Shown here piece by piece: positions 50,401 to 61,074 of a stretch of 64,000 nt of DNA. Positions within the stretch are counted from its first letter, which is position 1. The number at the start of each line of letters is the position of its first letter. A model generated the notes under the pieces. It saw nothing but the letters and a program-made list of their open reading frames with translations. It ran no database searches and had not been told where the DNA came from. The stretch lies in assembly GCF_963855985.1 (NCBI RefSeq), contig NC_087096.1, positions 10,726,001 through 10,790,000 of the forward strand. The letters are read 5' to 3'. The stretch is from Ostrinia nubilalis (lineage: Eukaryota; Arthropoda; Insecta; Lepidoptera; Crambidae). Position numbers and translations under genes: made by a program.

Positions 50401-53400
50401 TAAAGTAACAAACAGCTGCATTGGCAGATCCAATCCAATTCCGAAATTGAAGCTGCAGTCTAGCGTTTGGGGGTAATGGAAATAGTACGAAAGCCTGGGG
50501 ATTTAGTACCAAAACCCGCGGTAGCGAAATCGGAGAAAATAGGGGAAATTAATTTTCATCGAGTCTGCTGTGGCTGTGTGTAGTGACCGACCGAATATTC
50601 GTTTTCGTTTTCGTTTTCGGCCATTTTCGGCCAAAAAATGGACATTCGGCCATATTTTCGTTTTCGGCCAAAAACCAGCCGAAGCTTCGGCCAAACCGAA
50701 TATCAAAAATACGTGAATAAGATGGTGACGTTTATCGTTCCGATATCTTCGGGAGTGAATCTGGTGCACTCATGGTTCCAATCAGACTTGAACGGACGCG
50801 GTATTGTCACACTCTTTTGAAGTTGTGAAGTGAGGTTACGTTGTAAAGGGTGTCCAGCGACAATTTTCCAAGTTCAAAATTGAATACAATAAACCCAAAG
50901 AGTTTTCATTAAGTTTAATTGTTTCAAAATAGAGTCTTATGCGGATTTGAAATACGCCATGAGTCACTGGTTGGGAGCCTACAGAGCGTTCGCAGTTGAG
51001 CAATAAGTATTTGAAATGTATTGTCGAATGATCGATGAATGTCTTATACCACAACTGCAACTGCATCCCGGTCAACTACGTAACTCTATTTCAGCAAGAA
51101 GGTGTCTCACCACACAGGGAGAGTACCTCGATGGAGACACTGAGGACTATTTTTTTTTTCAAATAAATGATCAGCAAGTACAGGTACATACCCTAGCCGC
51201 CTCGGTCACCAGATCTCACACCATGCGACTTTTTCTTGTGGGGATATCTCAAGTCAAAAGTTTACAGCAAACAATCCTTAAATAATTCAGATTCTGTAAG
51301 AAAATATCCGCCGTGAAGTTGCAGGAAAATTATTAGCGCGATTTGCTCTCGCATAGTTGCGAATGTAATGGTCCGGCTGTGAGAGTGCCTATAGTAAAAC
51401 GGGCATCATTTAAAAGACATTGCCTATAAAAAAATTAATCCACATTGTTAAACTCCAGTTTGCATTAGTAATAAATAATAAAAAATCATTAATTTATTTG
51501 TATTCATTTTTGAAGTTAAAAAATTCCCACTGGACACCCTTTATTTCTTCTTCACTTCCCAATATTTCAATATACACCGGAAATAATATTCTACTAAGAA
51601 TTCATGATTAATTTTTTTGTGTTTTAATGCCGGTTTTCTATAATCAATCTTTGAAAATCAACTGTCAAACGTCATTATGTTTTTGGTCAAAACATTAACG
51701 GTTTTCAAAGTTTTTACATAATTTCAGATTGAAATTTGAGAGTTGAAGGTCATTTTCGTTTTCGTTTTCGTTTTCGGCCGAAAATGAGACTGCAGCCGAA
51801 GCTTCGTTTTCGTTTCCGTTTTCGGCTGAAAATCCATATTCGGTCGGACACTAGCTGTGTGTCGATTTTGATTTTGACTTTTCGGTTCATTTTTTTCTTC
51901 TGGGGTTATCATCTACAGTTAGTAGGTATATGTATAGAGTTAGGTTTTCAAAATTATTTTGTTGAGTACGTGAAGCTCCTGGATGCGGGTAGCACATGAC
52001 CGGTAGTTGTGGAAATCCTTGAGGGAGACCTTTGTCCAGGTGGACGTCCATTATTTGAAAGGAACGAACTCATTTGATTCTTGCAAAGTTAACAATTGTT
52101 TTCCCGCGGGTGTCGTAAGAGGCGACTTAGGCCGGGTTCCCACTATGCCGGACCGGCAGATCTCCCGGTCCGGTAAAATCGCCGGAAGGCCTAGCGGCGG
52201 TACAAATTGTATGAAGCTGTTCACATTATCCCGGATCCGGCTTTTTCGCCGAGCCCGGCATTTTTACCGAGCGTTTTGTCGCTACAAAATGCCGGCAAAA
52301 TCACCGGACCGGAGTAATGTGAACGAGTTGCGGTTGCGGCCCACCCCGCCGCGCCCGTGCCTCCCGCCCCGCCCCGCCCGTGCTCCCCGCACTTCATTCG
52401 GCTCGGATTTCGGATCCGGTGATCCGGTCTAATGTGAACACCCTTGTCCGGTGTCCGATTTCCGGCAGAAATGCCGGTCCGGCATAGTGGGAACCCGGCC
52501 TTAGGGACTACACATCAAACAGAGAATGGGCAACAGCGCTCTCTGAAAAACATCAATATTTTAAACTGCGATCTCCAACCCGCCTGCCAAGCGTGGAGAT
52601 TATGGCAAAACCCTCCACTATAGTGGAGGAGGCTCATAGTCCAGCAGTGGACTGTAAAGGGCTGTTGATGATAACAATTGTTTTCTCTTGTTTCAGTTGG
52701 GCGTATTCGCATGGTACGCGTGGGGCTCCGGTGGCGTCGCGGCGGCGGCGGGCCCGGTGCCGGTTGATTCTCCACTGGTGTACCGGCCCGACCGGCGCCG
52801 TGAGCTGTGGCGGTTCCTCACCTACAGCGTGGTGCATGCTGGCTGGCTACACCTGGCCTTCAACCTCCTTGTGCAGCTAGCGGTGAGTTCTATCCTCTTT
52901 TTACTAAGAATTTGTTTGGCCAGACCAGAACTTGGGGCTATTCTAAAAAAGTTTCAATGTATATTCTGTCAATGATCATGCCAGGAAAAGGGGACGTAAA
53001 TGAATGAAGATTTGATTAATAAACAATGTTTCGTTGTGAATTGTCACATGTAGTTTTGCGAGCAATAAGTATACCTACGACTAAATTCTAAAGGTGTGCA
53101 TCCAGACTATGCGTCATCTGAGTTGCATCAATCAAGTTAAGTGACTAACTGCAGTCCTTATGATACCGTCACAATTGTCTCAAACCGAGCACAGTTATAT
53201 GTATAGATTTGTAGTACCATTACTTACTAGGGTTTCTTCAACAGGTCGGTCTACCTCTAGAGATGGTTCACGGTGCGCTGCGTTGTGCAGCGGTCTATTT
53301 AGCGGGAGTTCTGGGCGGTTCTCTGGCCGCCTCAGTACTGGACCCAGATGTGTGCCTTGCGGGCGCTTCGGGCGGCGTTTACGCGCTGCTCGCTGCCCAC

Positions 53401-54133
53401 TTGGCGAATGCCCTGCTGAACTTCCACGCGATGCGCTACGGTGCGGTGCGACTTGTCGCTGCGTTAGCCGTCGCGTCTTGCGATGTAGGGTTCGCGGTGC
53501 ACGCTAGGTATACAAAGGTGAGTTACACATACATTTTTTTATTCTTTACTAACATTTCACTTGTGTTGTGTAGGTAGTTGAGCGAGTGATAATGAGCAAT
53601 AAATGACGAATGTCATCATCGTAGCTGCCGATGTAATGATGTTGTTCTGTTTTTATGAAAATCATGATAAAATTGATCACGATTTACAAATTAAGAAAAA
53701 CGTATACCGATCACTTTCTTTGCCTAATGATATCATTGGTGTAGGAAACTTGTATGACACTTTTTACACGCAATCTAACTTTTGCCGTATCCTTTACTGA
53801 CAATCACAGGCTTGAATCTAGTTTTGTCATCAGCGTTTTTTCATATTGGGCTTTATACTTCAATTTGAGTAACAAGAGCTATTTTCTTTCCAGGAAGCGC
53901 CGCCAGTGTCATACGCGGCGCACGTGGCAGGCGCGCTGGCTGGTCTGACCATAGGGCTGTTAGTGTTAAAGCACGCACAGCAGCGGCTGTGGGAGCGGCT
54001 GCTATGGTGGGGCGCGCTAGGCGCATACGCGGCGTGCACCTTATTCGCAGTCCTATACAATGTGTTCAGCGCGCCCGTCGACGAGCTACACTACATGCCA
54101 CCCGACCCGCCGCCCGACGTCGCCGGCTTCTGA
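44413..54133 (+). CDS. rho: Rhomboid-class intramembrane serine protease (five coding exons)
   Basis: Coding exons are 44413-44525, 48946-49063, 52697-52882, 53245-53517 and 53894-54133. All introns are GT-AG, phases join exactly, and the product is 309 residues. Catalytic features are in secretase-rhomboid order: WR at 115-116 in the L1 loop, HAGWLHLAFN with Asn133 in TM2, the GASGG nucleophile motif with Ser181 in TM4, and His240 in AAHVAGALAG of TM6. The spacing W-N-S equals that of Drosophila Rhomboid-1 as I know it (W151, N169, S217). About seven membrane segments are visible: roughly 68-85, 117-139, 150-171, 178-197, 203-223, 234-255 and 266-288. The N-terminus is a short cytosolic tail. 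Family members cleave EGF-type ligands such as Spitz in the Golgi/secretory pathway. The ATG at 44413 directly follows a splice acceptor and is the first Met of the frame. Codons are strongly G/C-ending, unlike the neighbours. It could be the rho, stet or roughoid paralogue; the family is certain, the paralogue is not. Confidence 0.93.
44526..48945 (+). other. Rhomboid intron between first two coding exons
   Basis: GT-AG intron, phase 2. It contains a degenerate R1 copy (46324-47480) and AT-rich unique sequence. Two stretches (47800-47930 and 48090-48240) share 'agtggcagttrcgg' plus 'cgtaaaa' motifs, suggesting an old repeat. No coding exon recognised inside. Confidence 0.85.
46324..47480 (+). 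mobile_element. Second degenerate R1-clade element
   Basis: The segment from about 47060 ('atagcatagtcaaag' then 'tggacggtaa') aligns with the R1 C-terminal region at 43585 ('ctagcatagtcaaag' then 'tggacagtaa'). Homology continues through a GC-rich UTR with 'ccatctg'/'ccttctg' blocks; 'atccttctgacgggtat' near 47470 recalls the R1 3' end at 29885. It is heavily mutated, with no usable frame. Confidence 0.65.
50581..51853. mobile_element. hAT-like non-autonomous element (1,273 bp)
   Basis: Ends are TAGTGACCGACCGAATAT and, inversely, TAGTGTCCGACCGAATAT, flanked by a perfect 8-bp direct repeat GCTGTGTG (50573-50580 and 51854-51861). Subterminal regions are tandem CGTTTTCG/CGGCCAAAA repeats, for example near 50600-50690 and 51750-51830. 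An 8-bp duplication with TAGTG termini is the hAT signature. No hAT transposase frame remains. Confidence 0.85.
50846..51541 (+). mobile_element. Tc1/mariner-superfamily relic nested in the hAT element
   Basis: Imperfect inverted ends start AAGGGTGTCCAGYG and are flanked by TA (50844-50845, 51542-51543). Between about 51010 and 51290 a frameshifted coding relic reads like the IS630/mariner transposase C-terminal block: an FQQ-D/E-G-x-PH-like segment, then RSPDLTP-like and DFFLWG-like pieces in shifted frames. The copy is inactive. Confidence 0.7.
51975..52062 (+). mobile_element. RTE retrotransposon 3' fragment
   Basis: 'cctggatgcggg', 'ggagacctttgtccag' and 'tggacgtcc' match the C-terminal/3' end of the RTE copy at 18794-19094 with substitutions and small gaps. 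Confidence 0.7.
52090..52680 (+). mobile_element. RTE-type retroposon tail, split by a MITE
   Basis: 'gggtgtcgtaagaggcgac' (52109-52126) continues after the MITE with 'agggactacacatc' and ends at 52625-52680 with 'ggctcatagtccagcagtgg' and 'gggctgttgatgat'. This is the usual 3' end of lepidopteran RTE-like repeats. The rhomboid exon 3 acceptor lies about 15 bp further on. Confidence 0.7.
52130..52500. mobile_element. Harbinger-like MITE (371 bp)
   Basis: Perfect 29-bp terminal inverted repeats start GGCCGGGTTCCCACTATGCC (52130-52158 and 52472-52500). They are flanked by TTA on both sides (52127-52129, 52501-52503). A TWA-type 3-bp duplication and GG-rich ends fit PIF/Harbinger. The interior is very GC-rich with many CCGG motifs and no gene. 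It interrupts an RTE tail. Confidence 0.8.
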
Positions 54134-55660
54134 CTCACGCCGGCTACTAACGGACGTAGACTTTGACTTTGAAACTACCCTCATTTGTCACCTCAGTGCG
54201 GGTCCTACCCTCAGTTTCTATATTGGTAGGGGCCTACTCTGAAACTTATTGGCCCTTGCATAACCTAAGAAGACCCGGTTTCAACGCTTCACTATCACTA
54301 TCGTACTGTACTGTAATCTCGTCTGCCGCAAAATCTCGAACATAATGCTCGCAGCCTCGTCGCTCGTATGTCGCCGCTCACTAAGTTATTGCTCGCGATT
54401 GCGGCAACAATAATTCGATACGCGGACAGCTTTATACGTTACTTTTAAAGTCAAAGCCTAAGTCTCACGGAACCGGTACGACCCACTCACAACACGCCTA
54501 GTCAATTTACCTTAGTGTGATTCGCGATAAGTAGCATTATTATTTGAGGAGGCTTGTGCCCGGTTTGATACACGTCGTGTATTGCGTCTATTCCAGTGTA
54601 AAGATTTATGAATCTTTTATTTTAAGGCCGCGTTTCGCGTCAGGTCGACGTTCAGTTGAATGTGCGTTTTTGCTGTTCGATTCGTCAGAGCCTCCTCGCA
54701 ATACTTAATTGTTAAGTAGTATTAATTGTATTGAATAGGTGAACTATTTTTGTACCTACAATCTGCGTCCGTAGTTAGCGTAGGATGATGGCGTTACCGC
54801 GACACCACACTCAGTTCCGTGCCGGCGGCCGGCCGCAGCGCGCGCGCCTGTTGCTTGTTGTGTGGCCCAGTCGCGCTGCGCTCGGGCGCCGGCGTATAAC
54901 CCAGAACACCAAAGATTAGGATAAAACTCATCCATACCTGCATGGTGGCTTCACTTCACAGCTGATTCAATATATCTGATTTTGATATATAAAATATTTA
55001 ATTCAAGTTTTGCTCAGAAGAAATACTTTAAGTATGCCTAAATATTGATTTTAACATGATTAATTAATATTTAAGTGATGTTGTGTAAATTGCTCAATCG
55101 CAATTTTTATTTTATTTACTCAATTGATTGTGCTCAAAAGTGAGTTTTTATTTAGCAAAATTAATTTGATCACTCAAATTATTTCAAATAATTATGATTT
55201 TGTAAGGTGAATACGTCCATTCCGATTAGACCACTGATGTCTACTTTCAGCTTCTACTTCTAGCAAAATAACTCACTAGTATAGATTTATTATAATAATG
55301 TGCCTGATTCCTATTATTGTAAATTTGATTGTATACTTTTAATTCTAATCAAATAATGTCACAAAACGACTGATTTTTGTATAAATTATTGCAGAGTGTT
55401 TTCATTTAATTTATTTTAAAATTATTTTAAGTGTGAATCGAAATAATTATAATTATGTGATTATATGAATGAAAAATAAGGATGATAATAATTAAAGTGA
55501 TTGGAAAATCATTTTCTGTTTCTTTTTAAATCAAACACCTTGAAAAGGATTGAATTTGTTTGTAATTGATAACATTATAATAACAGTATTATCACAACAT
55601 TAAAGCATACATAAATATTAAATTAAGTCATTTTATGACAATAAAACATTTTGCTTTGTT
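54134..55660 (+). other. Probable 3' UTR of rhomboid and intergenic DNA
   Basis: Repeat-free sequence follows the stop codon. The first 800 bp is moderately GC-rich, then it becomes very AT-rich. A canonical AATAAA at 55640-55645 could end a long 3' UTR. The convergent PGS1 stop is only about 400 bp beyond it, so the two transcripts may approach or overlap. Confidence 0.4.
55640..55645 (+). terminator. Candidate polyadenylation signal for rhomboid
   Basis: AATAAA followed by a T-rich stretch with TTTGTCTG. It is the clearest canonical signal on the plus strand after the rhomboid stop, but about 1.5 kb from it; earlier variant signals are possible. Confidence 0.3.
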
Positions 55661-56050
55661 TTATCCTGTTTTGTCTGCAGACTAGCATTTATCTTATATG
55701 TTATACTGACGACTGATTTGGAACATAAAATAATATTAATATTCATAATACTAAATAATGTGTGTCACGAGTTAATAACAAAAGCAGCCGCCAGATTTAT
55801 AGCTGTGAACTGTGATACATACATTATTATAATTATTATGTGAGATCAAAAAAGAAAGTAAGTATGGTTATTGTATGAAGTCATTTTGCAAGTGCTTGCC
55901 GAAACGAATTACCTACTCTTATACAGCTTTCTATTGCAATGTGAAAAATATAATTGACTTACAGCATGTTGGTGAATGTATGATAGCATACTTAACAGAC
56001 TTCATCTCTTCAACAGATGACTATGCTCTGTTAGAAATAATAATATGAAA

Positions 56051-58632
56051 TTAAAAGAATGTCCTAAAAAGACCTACTGTCCCTTTCACCCACAATGGAG
56101 TTTTGCGTTTTTGTAGTTCTTCACTACATTCTGATGCATGTTCATGCAACTTCGAACACTCATCATGTAGCCTCTCCTAAAACAAAAAGACATAATCCAA
56201 TTTTTACAATCAATGATCTACTTTTTTTTATTTACTATCTGTTTGTGTGTTCCTGTTATGCAAATAAATGTTTTAACTATCTATCTACCAAACAAGACAC
56301 TTTTGTGTGGTTTCTTCCACAAATATTTTTTACAAATGCAAAAATAGGACCATTTATGAACCTACTTATTATGAGGAAAATAGCATAAATTGGCATTATA
56401 AGTAACTAGCTTTTGCCCGCGGCTTCACCCGCGTGAAATTTAGTGTCACAGATCGGCATTAATTTTTTATAGCCTAATGTTAATCTGGGTTTAACAAAAT
56501 CCGTTTAGTAGTTTTTGCGTGAAAGAGTAACAAACATCCAGATATCCAGACATCCAAACTTTCGCATTTATAATATTAGTAGGATGATAGACTATGTAAT
56601 TAATAATTTTGATCGCAACTGGCATCAATTTTGTATCCAAAGAAGGTAATTAAGTATGTATAGTGAGTAGTGACCTGTAAATCTGGTGAAATAGTGAGGA
56701 TGGCAGCCTGCGCCTCGAGGTCACGCCGAACTGACCTCTCGCCGAGGTTTGCCGAGCCTACCAGTGTCGCCCACGGCACGTTGCTCCCTGGAGGGTAGTA
56801 CCTGTGAACCAGAACATTATACTTCGAAGTTATGCAGCAAACCATAATACACTTCAAATTCTGTAGCACTTTGAGGAGAATGGATGTAAGTACTCAATAC
56901 TTAATTATTTATTGCATTCATAAATGTTACAGAGGTGATATGGTATAACAAGCATATTGTTGCTAACAAGTCATAAAAATAATGTACTGTGGATTTTTGT
57001 TATTCTATACTACTATAATTTTAATGAATGAGAAATGTAAAACAATCATACCATAAGCCCTTTGCATGGAATGTCCAACCTGGTCTTTCATACTCAAGCA
57101 TCTGCACCCTACTTGCTTGGTTTGTCTGGACAACTCTGTCCCAGAATCTGAAAGAGAGGCAGTTTGAGACTTCATTTTGTTTTATCAAGATTAAAAATAT
57201 AAATTTAATTAACATGAAAAGAAACTTACTTTCTAGCTATTAAAGAATATGCGTGTGGAATGCCCCCTGCAGGTCCTGATGCTCCCAAAAATCCATTTGC
57301 CTGAAAATAATTTCAAATGAATATATGGTATCAGATATTGTTTTCATTTAACATTTCAGCAATTATTTTTCAAAATCAAGAATAAGTATTGTTGAAAATG
57401 CATTTATAAAAACACTCACATTAGGATGGGCCATCAAGAGGCTAATATTTGCTTTGCAGTCTTTTAGCAGAGTGTTTGCATATTTTTCTGTCAGGTTGAA
57501 GTATCCAGTTGCCAAGCGGACATATGACCCTTTAGGGACACACCCGAGCATTTCATGAGTGGCCTGCTCATCCTGGCAAATATTGAACTCTCCCATTTGC
57601 AACAATGGGAACACCCAAGTGTCTGTAGTCTCAACTGGAATGAAAACCCAAATTTAGCCAATGAAAGTTTTAGTAATGGTTTTTAGTTGAAAGAAAACTA
57701 AGAGTCACTTACCAAAATCCTTTTGAGAAGACAATTTTGATTCTTGTAAACTTTTCCATTTAGTAATAAGACTTGTGATACCCTTGTTTACATCTTGTAT
57801 TACCATACTTTTGGGGCTTTGTTTGTCATTTACAATGCCATCTTTCACACACTTTTTACTGTGGTTACTAACTTCATCTGCAACATTTAAAGAAAATATT
57901 TACCACAGAATCATATTGTGGACAACATGCCAGTGTCTTGGCGCTGTAGTTAGTCTATCTAACAATATGATGACAAAATAAATTTTGGTTTGAAATAAAA
58001 AATTAACCAAAAAAATTAAAACTTACAGCCATCATACCTATAACATCACAATAAAAATTTGCAAGATCAACATCCTGTATTTCAATATATCGATCCTGCC
58101 TTTGCTGGAAGTAGTCATTGGAGCAGTTGGCCCCACTAAGCAGTACTGAGTCATCGGCGATATACAACTTCATGTGTTGCAGACCAACCAGTTCGTTGTA
58201 TCGCGATGGCAATGCCTTAGACCAGGAACCTTGCAACCGAGGCGTCTGGTACATAGTTATATTACATTGGTCAGGAACATCCTCAACAAAGTTTTGTAGA
58301 AGGGTACGCGAATTTATCTCCCCTCTAGTTCCTCTTTGGTAATCTAAAACTACAGTAAACTTTAAATTCTCTTTCTTCAACATATTCTGCTTTGTAACCT
58401 CAAGAAGTTGTCGTTCCAGTGCTCCCGTTCCTATATACAGGCTCGCAATAGATACTCTTCGATTCGCATTTCGAAATCTCTCACATAATGTATCATAAAA
58501 CTTTCTAGGATCAGTAATTATATTAACTTTAGAAGAATGTACAGGAAAACATGGTGCAATGTTATACAACCAACTAAAGTAATGTAACTCCTTTGTTTTG
58601 AAACGCACTGGAAGACTACCATGCTTCAACAT
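56051..58632 (-). CDS. PGS1: CDP-diacylglycerol-glycerol-3-phosphate 3-phosphatidyltransferase (PGS1)
   Basis: Seven exons, read downwards: 58632-58038, 57877-57713, 57634-57420, 57300-57230, 57147-57052, 56801-56675 and 56176-56051. Phases join to a 464-residue protein. It is a phospholipase-D-superfamily enzyme that makes phosphatidylglycerophosphate, the committed step to cardiolipin, in mitochondria. The first HKD is HMKLYIAD (H153, K155, D160) followed by SGANCSND. The second is FHAKGLWYYPPGS (H376, K378) with TLVGSANLGERS; the missing Asp there is normal for the family. Other family blocks are SIASLYIGTG (61-70), WVFPLLQMGE, and ATGYFNLTE with LLMAHPNANGFLGASGPAGG. The final exon ends in WVKGTVGLFRTFF. 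The N-terminus is basic with no acid until residue 15, fitting a mitochondrial presequence. An in-frame stop lies upstream of this ATG. The 56675 donor (CAG|GTCACT) is weak; the last exon was found by homology to the family tail. Confidence 0.92.
56405..56584 (+). mobile_element. Lepidopteran retroposon tail in the last PGS1 intron
   Basis: Starts 'agcttttgcccgcggcttca' and ends 'tcgcatttataatattagtaggat', containing 'cacagatcggcattaat' and 'agtagtttttgcgtgaaaga'. It is an almost complete example of the SINE/LINE-tail family scattered in lepidopteran introns, antisense to PGS1. Confidence 0.8.
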
Positions 58633-59020
58633 ATTGGTAACTTTCGTGACGCTCGAAATATGTATATTTTAATATATTTAATTAATTATAAAAGAGTTTT
58701 CGAAGCACAATCAACAATACCAAAAGAATTAGTAACAAATGTCAATGTCAAGTTTCGGAGTTGTCAGATATGACAATTATACTTTTAATTCAGTTACGGC
58801 CCTGCTACTACACTATTTCGCCCTACGAACGAATGAGTTGCTTGGAAACCATAGAGGCTAATTCATTCATTAAAACCAAAGATATTGTAAGAATATATGG
58901 AGGCAATCGGATCAATCGATATTATCGTAACCATCGTATACTCGATACTGAAAAGGTGATAAGCCATCTCATGTTTTGCCCTACACAATCAACAAAAAAT
59001 CTCAACATTCAACAAAATTG

Positions 59021-59086
59021 GCGTGCTTTGCCTTACAAAATTATGTCAATATTCATATTGACATAATTTTGTAAGGCAAAGCACGC
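59021..59086. repeat. Perfect 32-bp inverted repeat with 2-bp spacer
   Basis: Left arm 59021-59052 starts GCGTGCTTTGCCTTAC; the right arm 59055-59086 is its exact reverse complement; the spacer is TC. It lies about 390 bp upstream of the PGS1 start codon. It may be a cruciform-prone motif or a very young fold-back insertion. Confidence 0.9.
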
Positions 59087-59167
59087 GCTGGAGTTTGCTT
59101 TGGGTTGTCGTTTTTATAAAAACTTCGTTAGTGAAAAAATAAAGTAAATTATTATGGTATTGCTGTA

Positions 59168-59173
59168 TTTATT
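59168..59173 (-). terminator. Candidate polyadenylation signal for the asparaginase gene
   Basis: AATAAA on the minus strand about 110 bp after the stop codon, in AT-rich sequence. Another AATAAA overlaps the TAA stop itself (59280-59285). Confidence 0.5.
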
Positions 59174-59280
59174 ATATCTCAATGCTTAAGTAAAATATAT
59201 ATTTTTTATAATTAGTATTATAATAGGTATATTCAGTTATATAAGAATATCCATACAAAATACAATTACAGGCACATCAT

Positions 59281-60707
59281 TTATTGTGAAGGGTAAGCAT
59301 CTTCTAAAACCTGATCATGCTCAATTCCGTAGTATATCTTGCCGTCTCTTACATAGGCCCAAGACATACGGTTAGAACTGAAATACACTCCAACATCGCC
59401 ATTCTTCGACAACGTTATGGCCCCAGCGGTATTATTTAGTCGTTTGGTCATACCTAAATTAAAAAAACAATATTAAAATGGTATAATATTATAACAAAAA
59501 AGTATTACTTTATTTAAACAAAAGACTTACCCAATACAGATTTTTTTGTAGCAGTATTAGCATCGACGCCACTTTCTATTAATTTCACTATACTATGAGC
59601 CAAGCAATATTTTAAAATGGATTCACCATGACCTATAAAGAAAGTTCAAGATAGTAAAGAAAAACAATATGCAATGATAAAATACATAACACTTGAGGAT
59701 AAAATTATACCGGTGGTTGAGACTCCAGCAATATTATCATCTGCATATGTACCGCTTCCAATTTGGGGTGTGTCACCTATACGTCCCACTGCTTTCCCGC
59801 TCATTCCACCAGTGCTAGTGGCCACAGCTACGTGGCCATTCGCATCTACAGCTACAGCACCGACAGTGCCTACACCACCCTAAAATATTCATAGTTTTTG
59901 GCAGGTTGAAACAGAAAGTACTAGTCACATGACAATACTATTGTACCAGTAAATATTACAAACCTCATCTTTGATGCCGATCTCAGTTCTTCCAAATTCA
60001 CCATGTTTTAAAAACTTTTGCAATGCATCTTTCGCATTTTGACTTATTAACGACTCCGGTGGTATTGTTTCGAATCCCTAAAACAAGACAAGTGAAAGTT
60101 ATAATAAAATATGATCTATGCATCGCGTTACTTTTGTGAAGAAAAAAAATTATTAAATGATAATCTACCTTCTGTAAAGCAAATCTTTTAGCACCTTCTC
60201 CACCTAGCAAAGAATGCGGGGAGTCAGATAAAACTTTACGAGCAATGCTAATAGGGTGTAAGAAATCTTTTATCAGTGTTACTGCTCCGACGTCGAGTCT
60301 AGCACCATCCATAATACTGGCTTCCATTTCTACTTCTCCATCTAAATTTAATACTGAGCCATAACCTGAAATGTAGGTATTTTATAAAACACTATACAAT
60401 CAACATGAATGAAAAAAAGGCAGCATTTAGGTATAGGTACATTAAAATGACAAAAAATTAAGATAATTAGTCAGGGATGAGTAATAAGGCTATTTGTTCA
60501 AAATCGGTAGACAATCTCACCTGCGTTGAAGTTTTCATCTTTCTCCATTGATACAACAGCAGCTTCGACGGCGTCAAGTGCACTCCCACCTTTCAGCAGC
60601 ACATCATGGCCAGCAATAACAGCAGCTTTAGTTCCTATTAGCTTACCCGTGACTCTGCTGTCTGGGATGTCTCCCGCACCACCATGCACAATGATTATAG
60701 GTTTCAT
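59281..60707 (-). CDS. ASRGL1: Isoaspartyl peptidase / L-asparaginase (Ntn hydrolase)
   Basis: Six coding exons, read downwards: 60707-60521, 60365-60169, 60077-59964, 59879-59711, 59632-59531 and 59453-59281. Joined they give 313 residues, close to human ASRGL1 (about 308). The plant-type asparaginase fold is clear: [14 protein letters not shown] at the N-terminus, [28 protein letters not shown], and [19 protein letters not shown] supplies catalytic Thr171, exposed by autocleavage before it. [25 protein letters not shown] and STTGHGES follow. Such enzymes hydrolyse isoaspartyl dipeptides and L-asparagine in the cytosol. The start ATG follows a splice acceptor by 3 nt (exon from 60710), so a non-coding first exon should lie upstream. 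An upstream reading-frame extension would run through the intron and is rejected. Confidence 0.94.
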
Positions 60708-60710
60708 CGT

Positions 60711-61074
60711 CTGAAATATGAACATTATTCCCCGCTCGTTTATAAAGTGAAATGTAGGTATTTTTATCATCGATTCGTGATAGTTAAGTTTTTATTTGAG
60801 CTGTAAAATAAGGCATGATAAATATAAAGAACGTCGCACACTTATCAATTCGGAAAGGGATCGTAACGATATCACTTTTTGTATAAAAATCCATTCTGCA
60901 ACGCACACTTATCCTCACCGTAACGTAAACGCCTCTCCTCGTGATTGACAGCACGCGAAAGGCGATCACAGCTCGCGAAAGACGATATGGTGTTGATCCA
61001 TTTCCGAGTTGATAGTCTTCTGCTATGAGCTTGTCTTGTCTGCTAAGTAACTTGATAATTCAATTTATCAATTC
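60711..61074 (-). promoter_or_regulatory. Upstream region of the asparaginase gene
   Basis: This repeat-free interval must hold the non-coding first exon and promoter of the minus-strand gene. I cannot fix the transcription start or the leader donor; several weak GT sites are present. It contains no coding frame of interest. Confidence 0.35.

Larger units (their letters stand above)
49064..52696 (+). other. Rhomboid intron packed with transposons
   Basis: GT-AG intron, phase 0. In order it holds a GC-rich patch (49440-49690), AT-rich unique sequence, a hAT-like element (50581-51853) hosting a mariner (50846-51541), an RTE tail (51975-52062) and an RTE-type tail split by a Harbinger-like MITE (52090-52680). 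The acceptor follows the last repeat almost immediately. Confidence 0.85.
58633..59280. other. PGS1 upstream region / asparaginase 3' region
   Basis: About 650 bp separates the two same-strand genes. It should hold the PGS1 promoter and the asparaginase 3' UTR. It includes a perfect 32-bp inverted repeat (59021-59086) and ATCGAT motifs near 58915-58930. A 101-codon plus-strand frame (58761-59066) has no recognisable similarity and partly runs through the palindrome, so I do not call it a gene. Confidence 0.6.

Noticed and set aside
58021..58037. Alternative PGS1 donor GCT|GTAAGT at 58026
   Set aside because: It is a stronger consensus, but joining it to the next exon gives an in-frame TGA. 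The donor ATAG|GTATGA at 58037 keeps the frame (D-E-V-S-N) to the end.
58761..59066. 101-codon plus-strand open frame upstream of PGS1
   Set aside because: No recognisable domain; it runs into the 32-bp palindrome and overlaps the expected PGS1 promoter. Likely chance in AT-rich DNA.
60708..60770. Upstream extension of the asparaginase frame (start MIKIPTFHFIN)
   Set aside because: An acceptor TTTCAG lies 3 nt before the family-typical [10 protein letters not shown] start, so the extension is intron.
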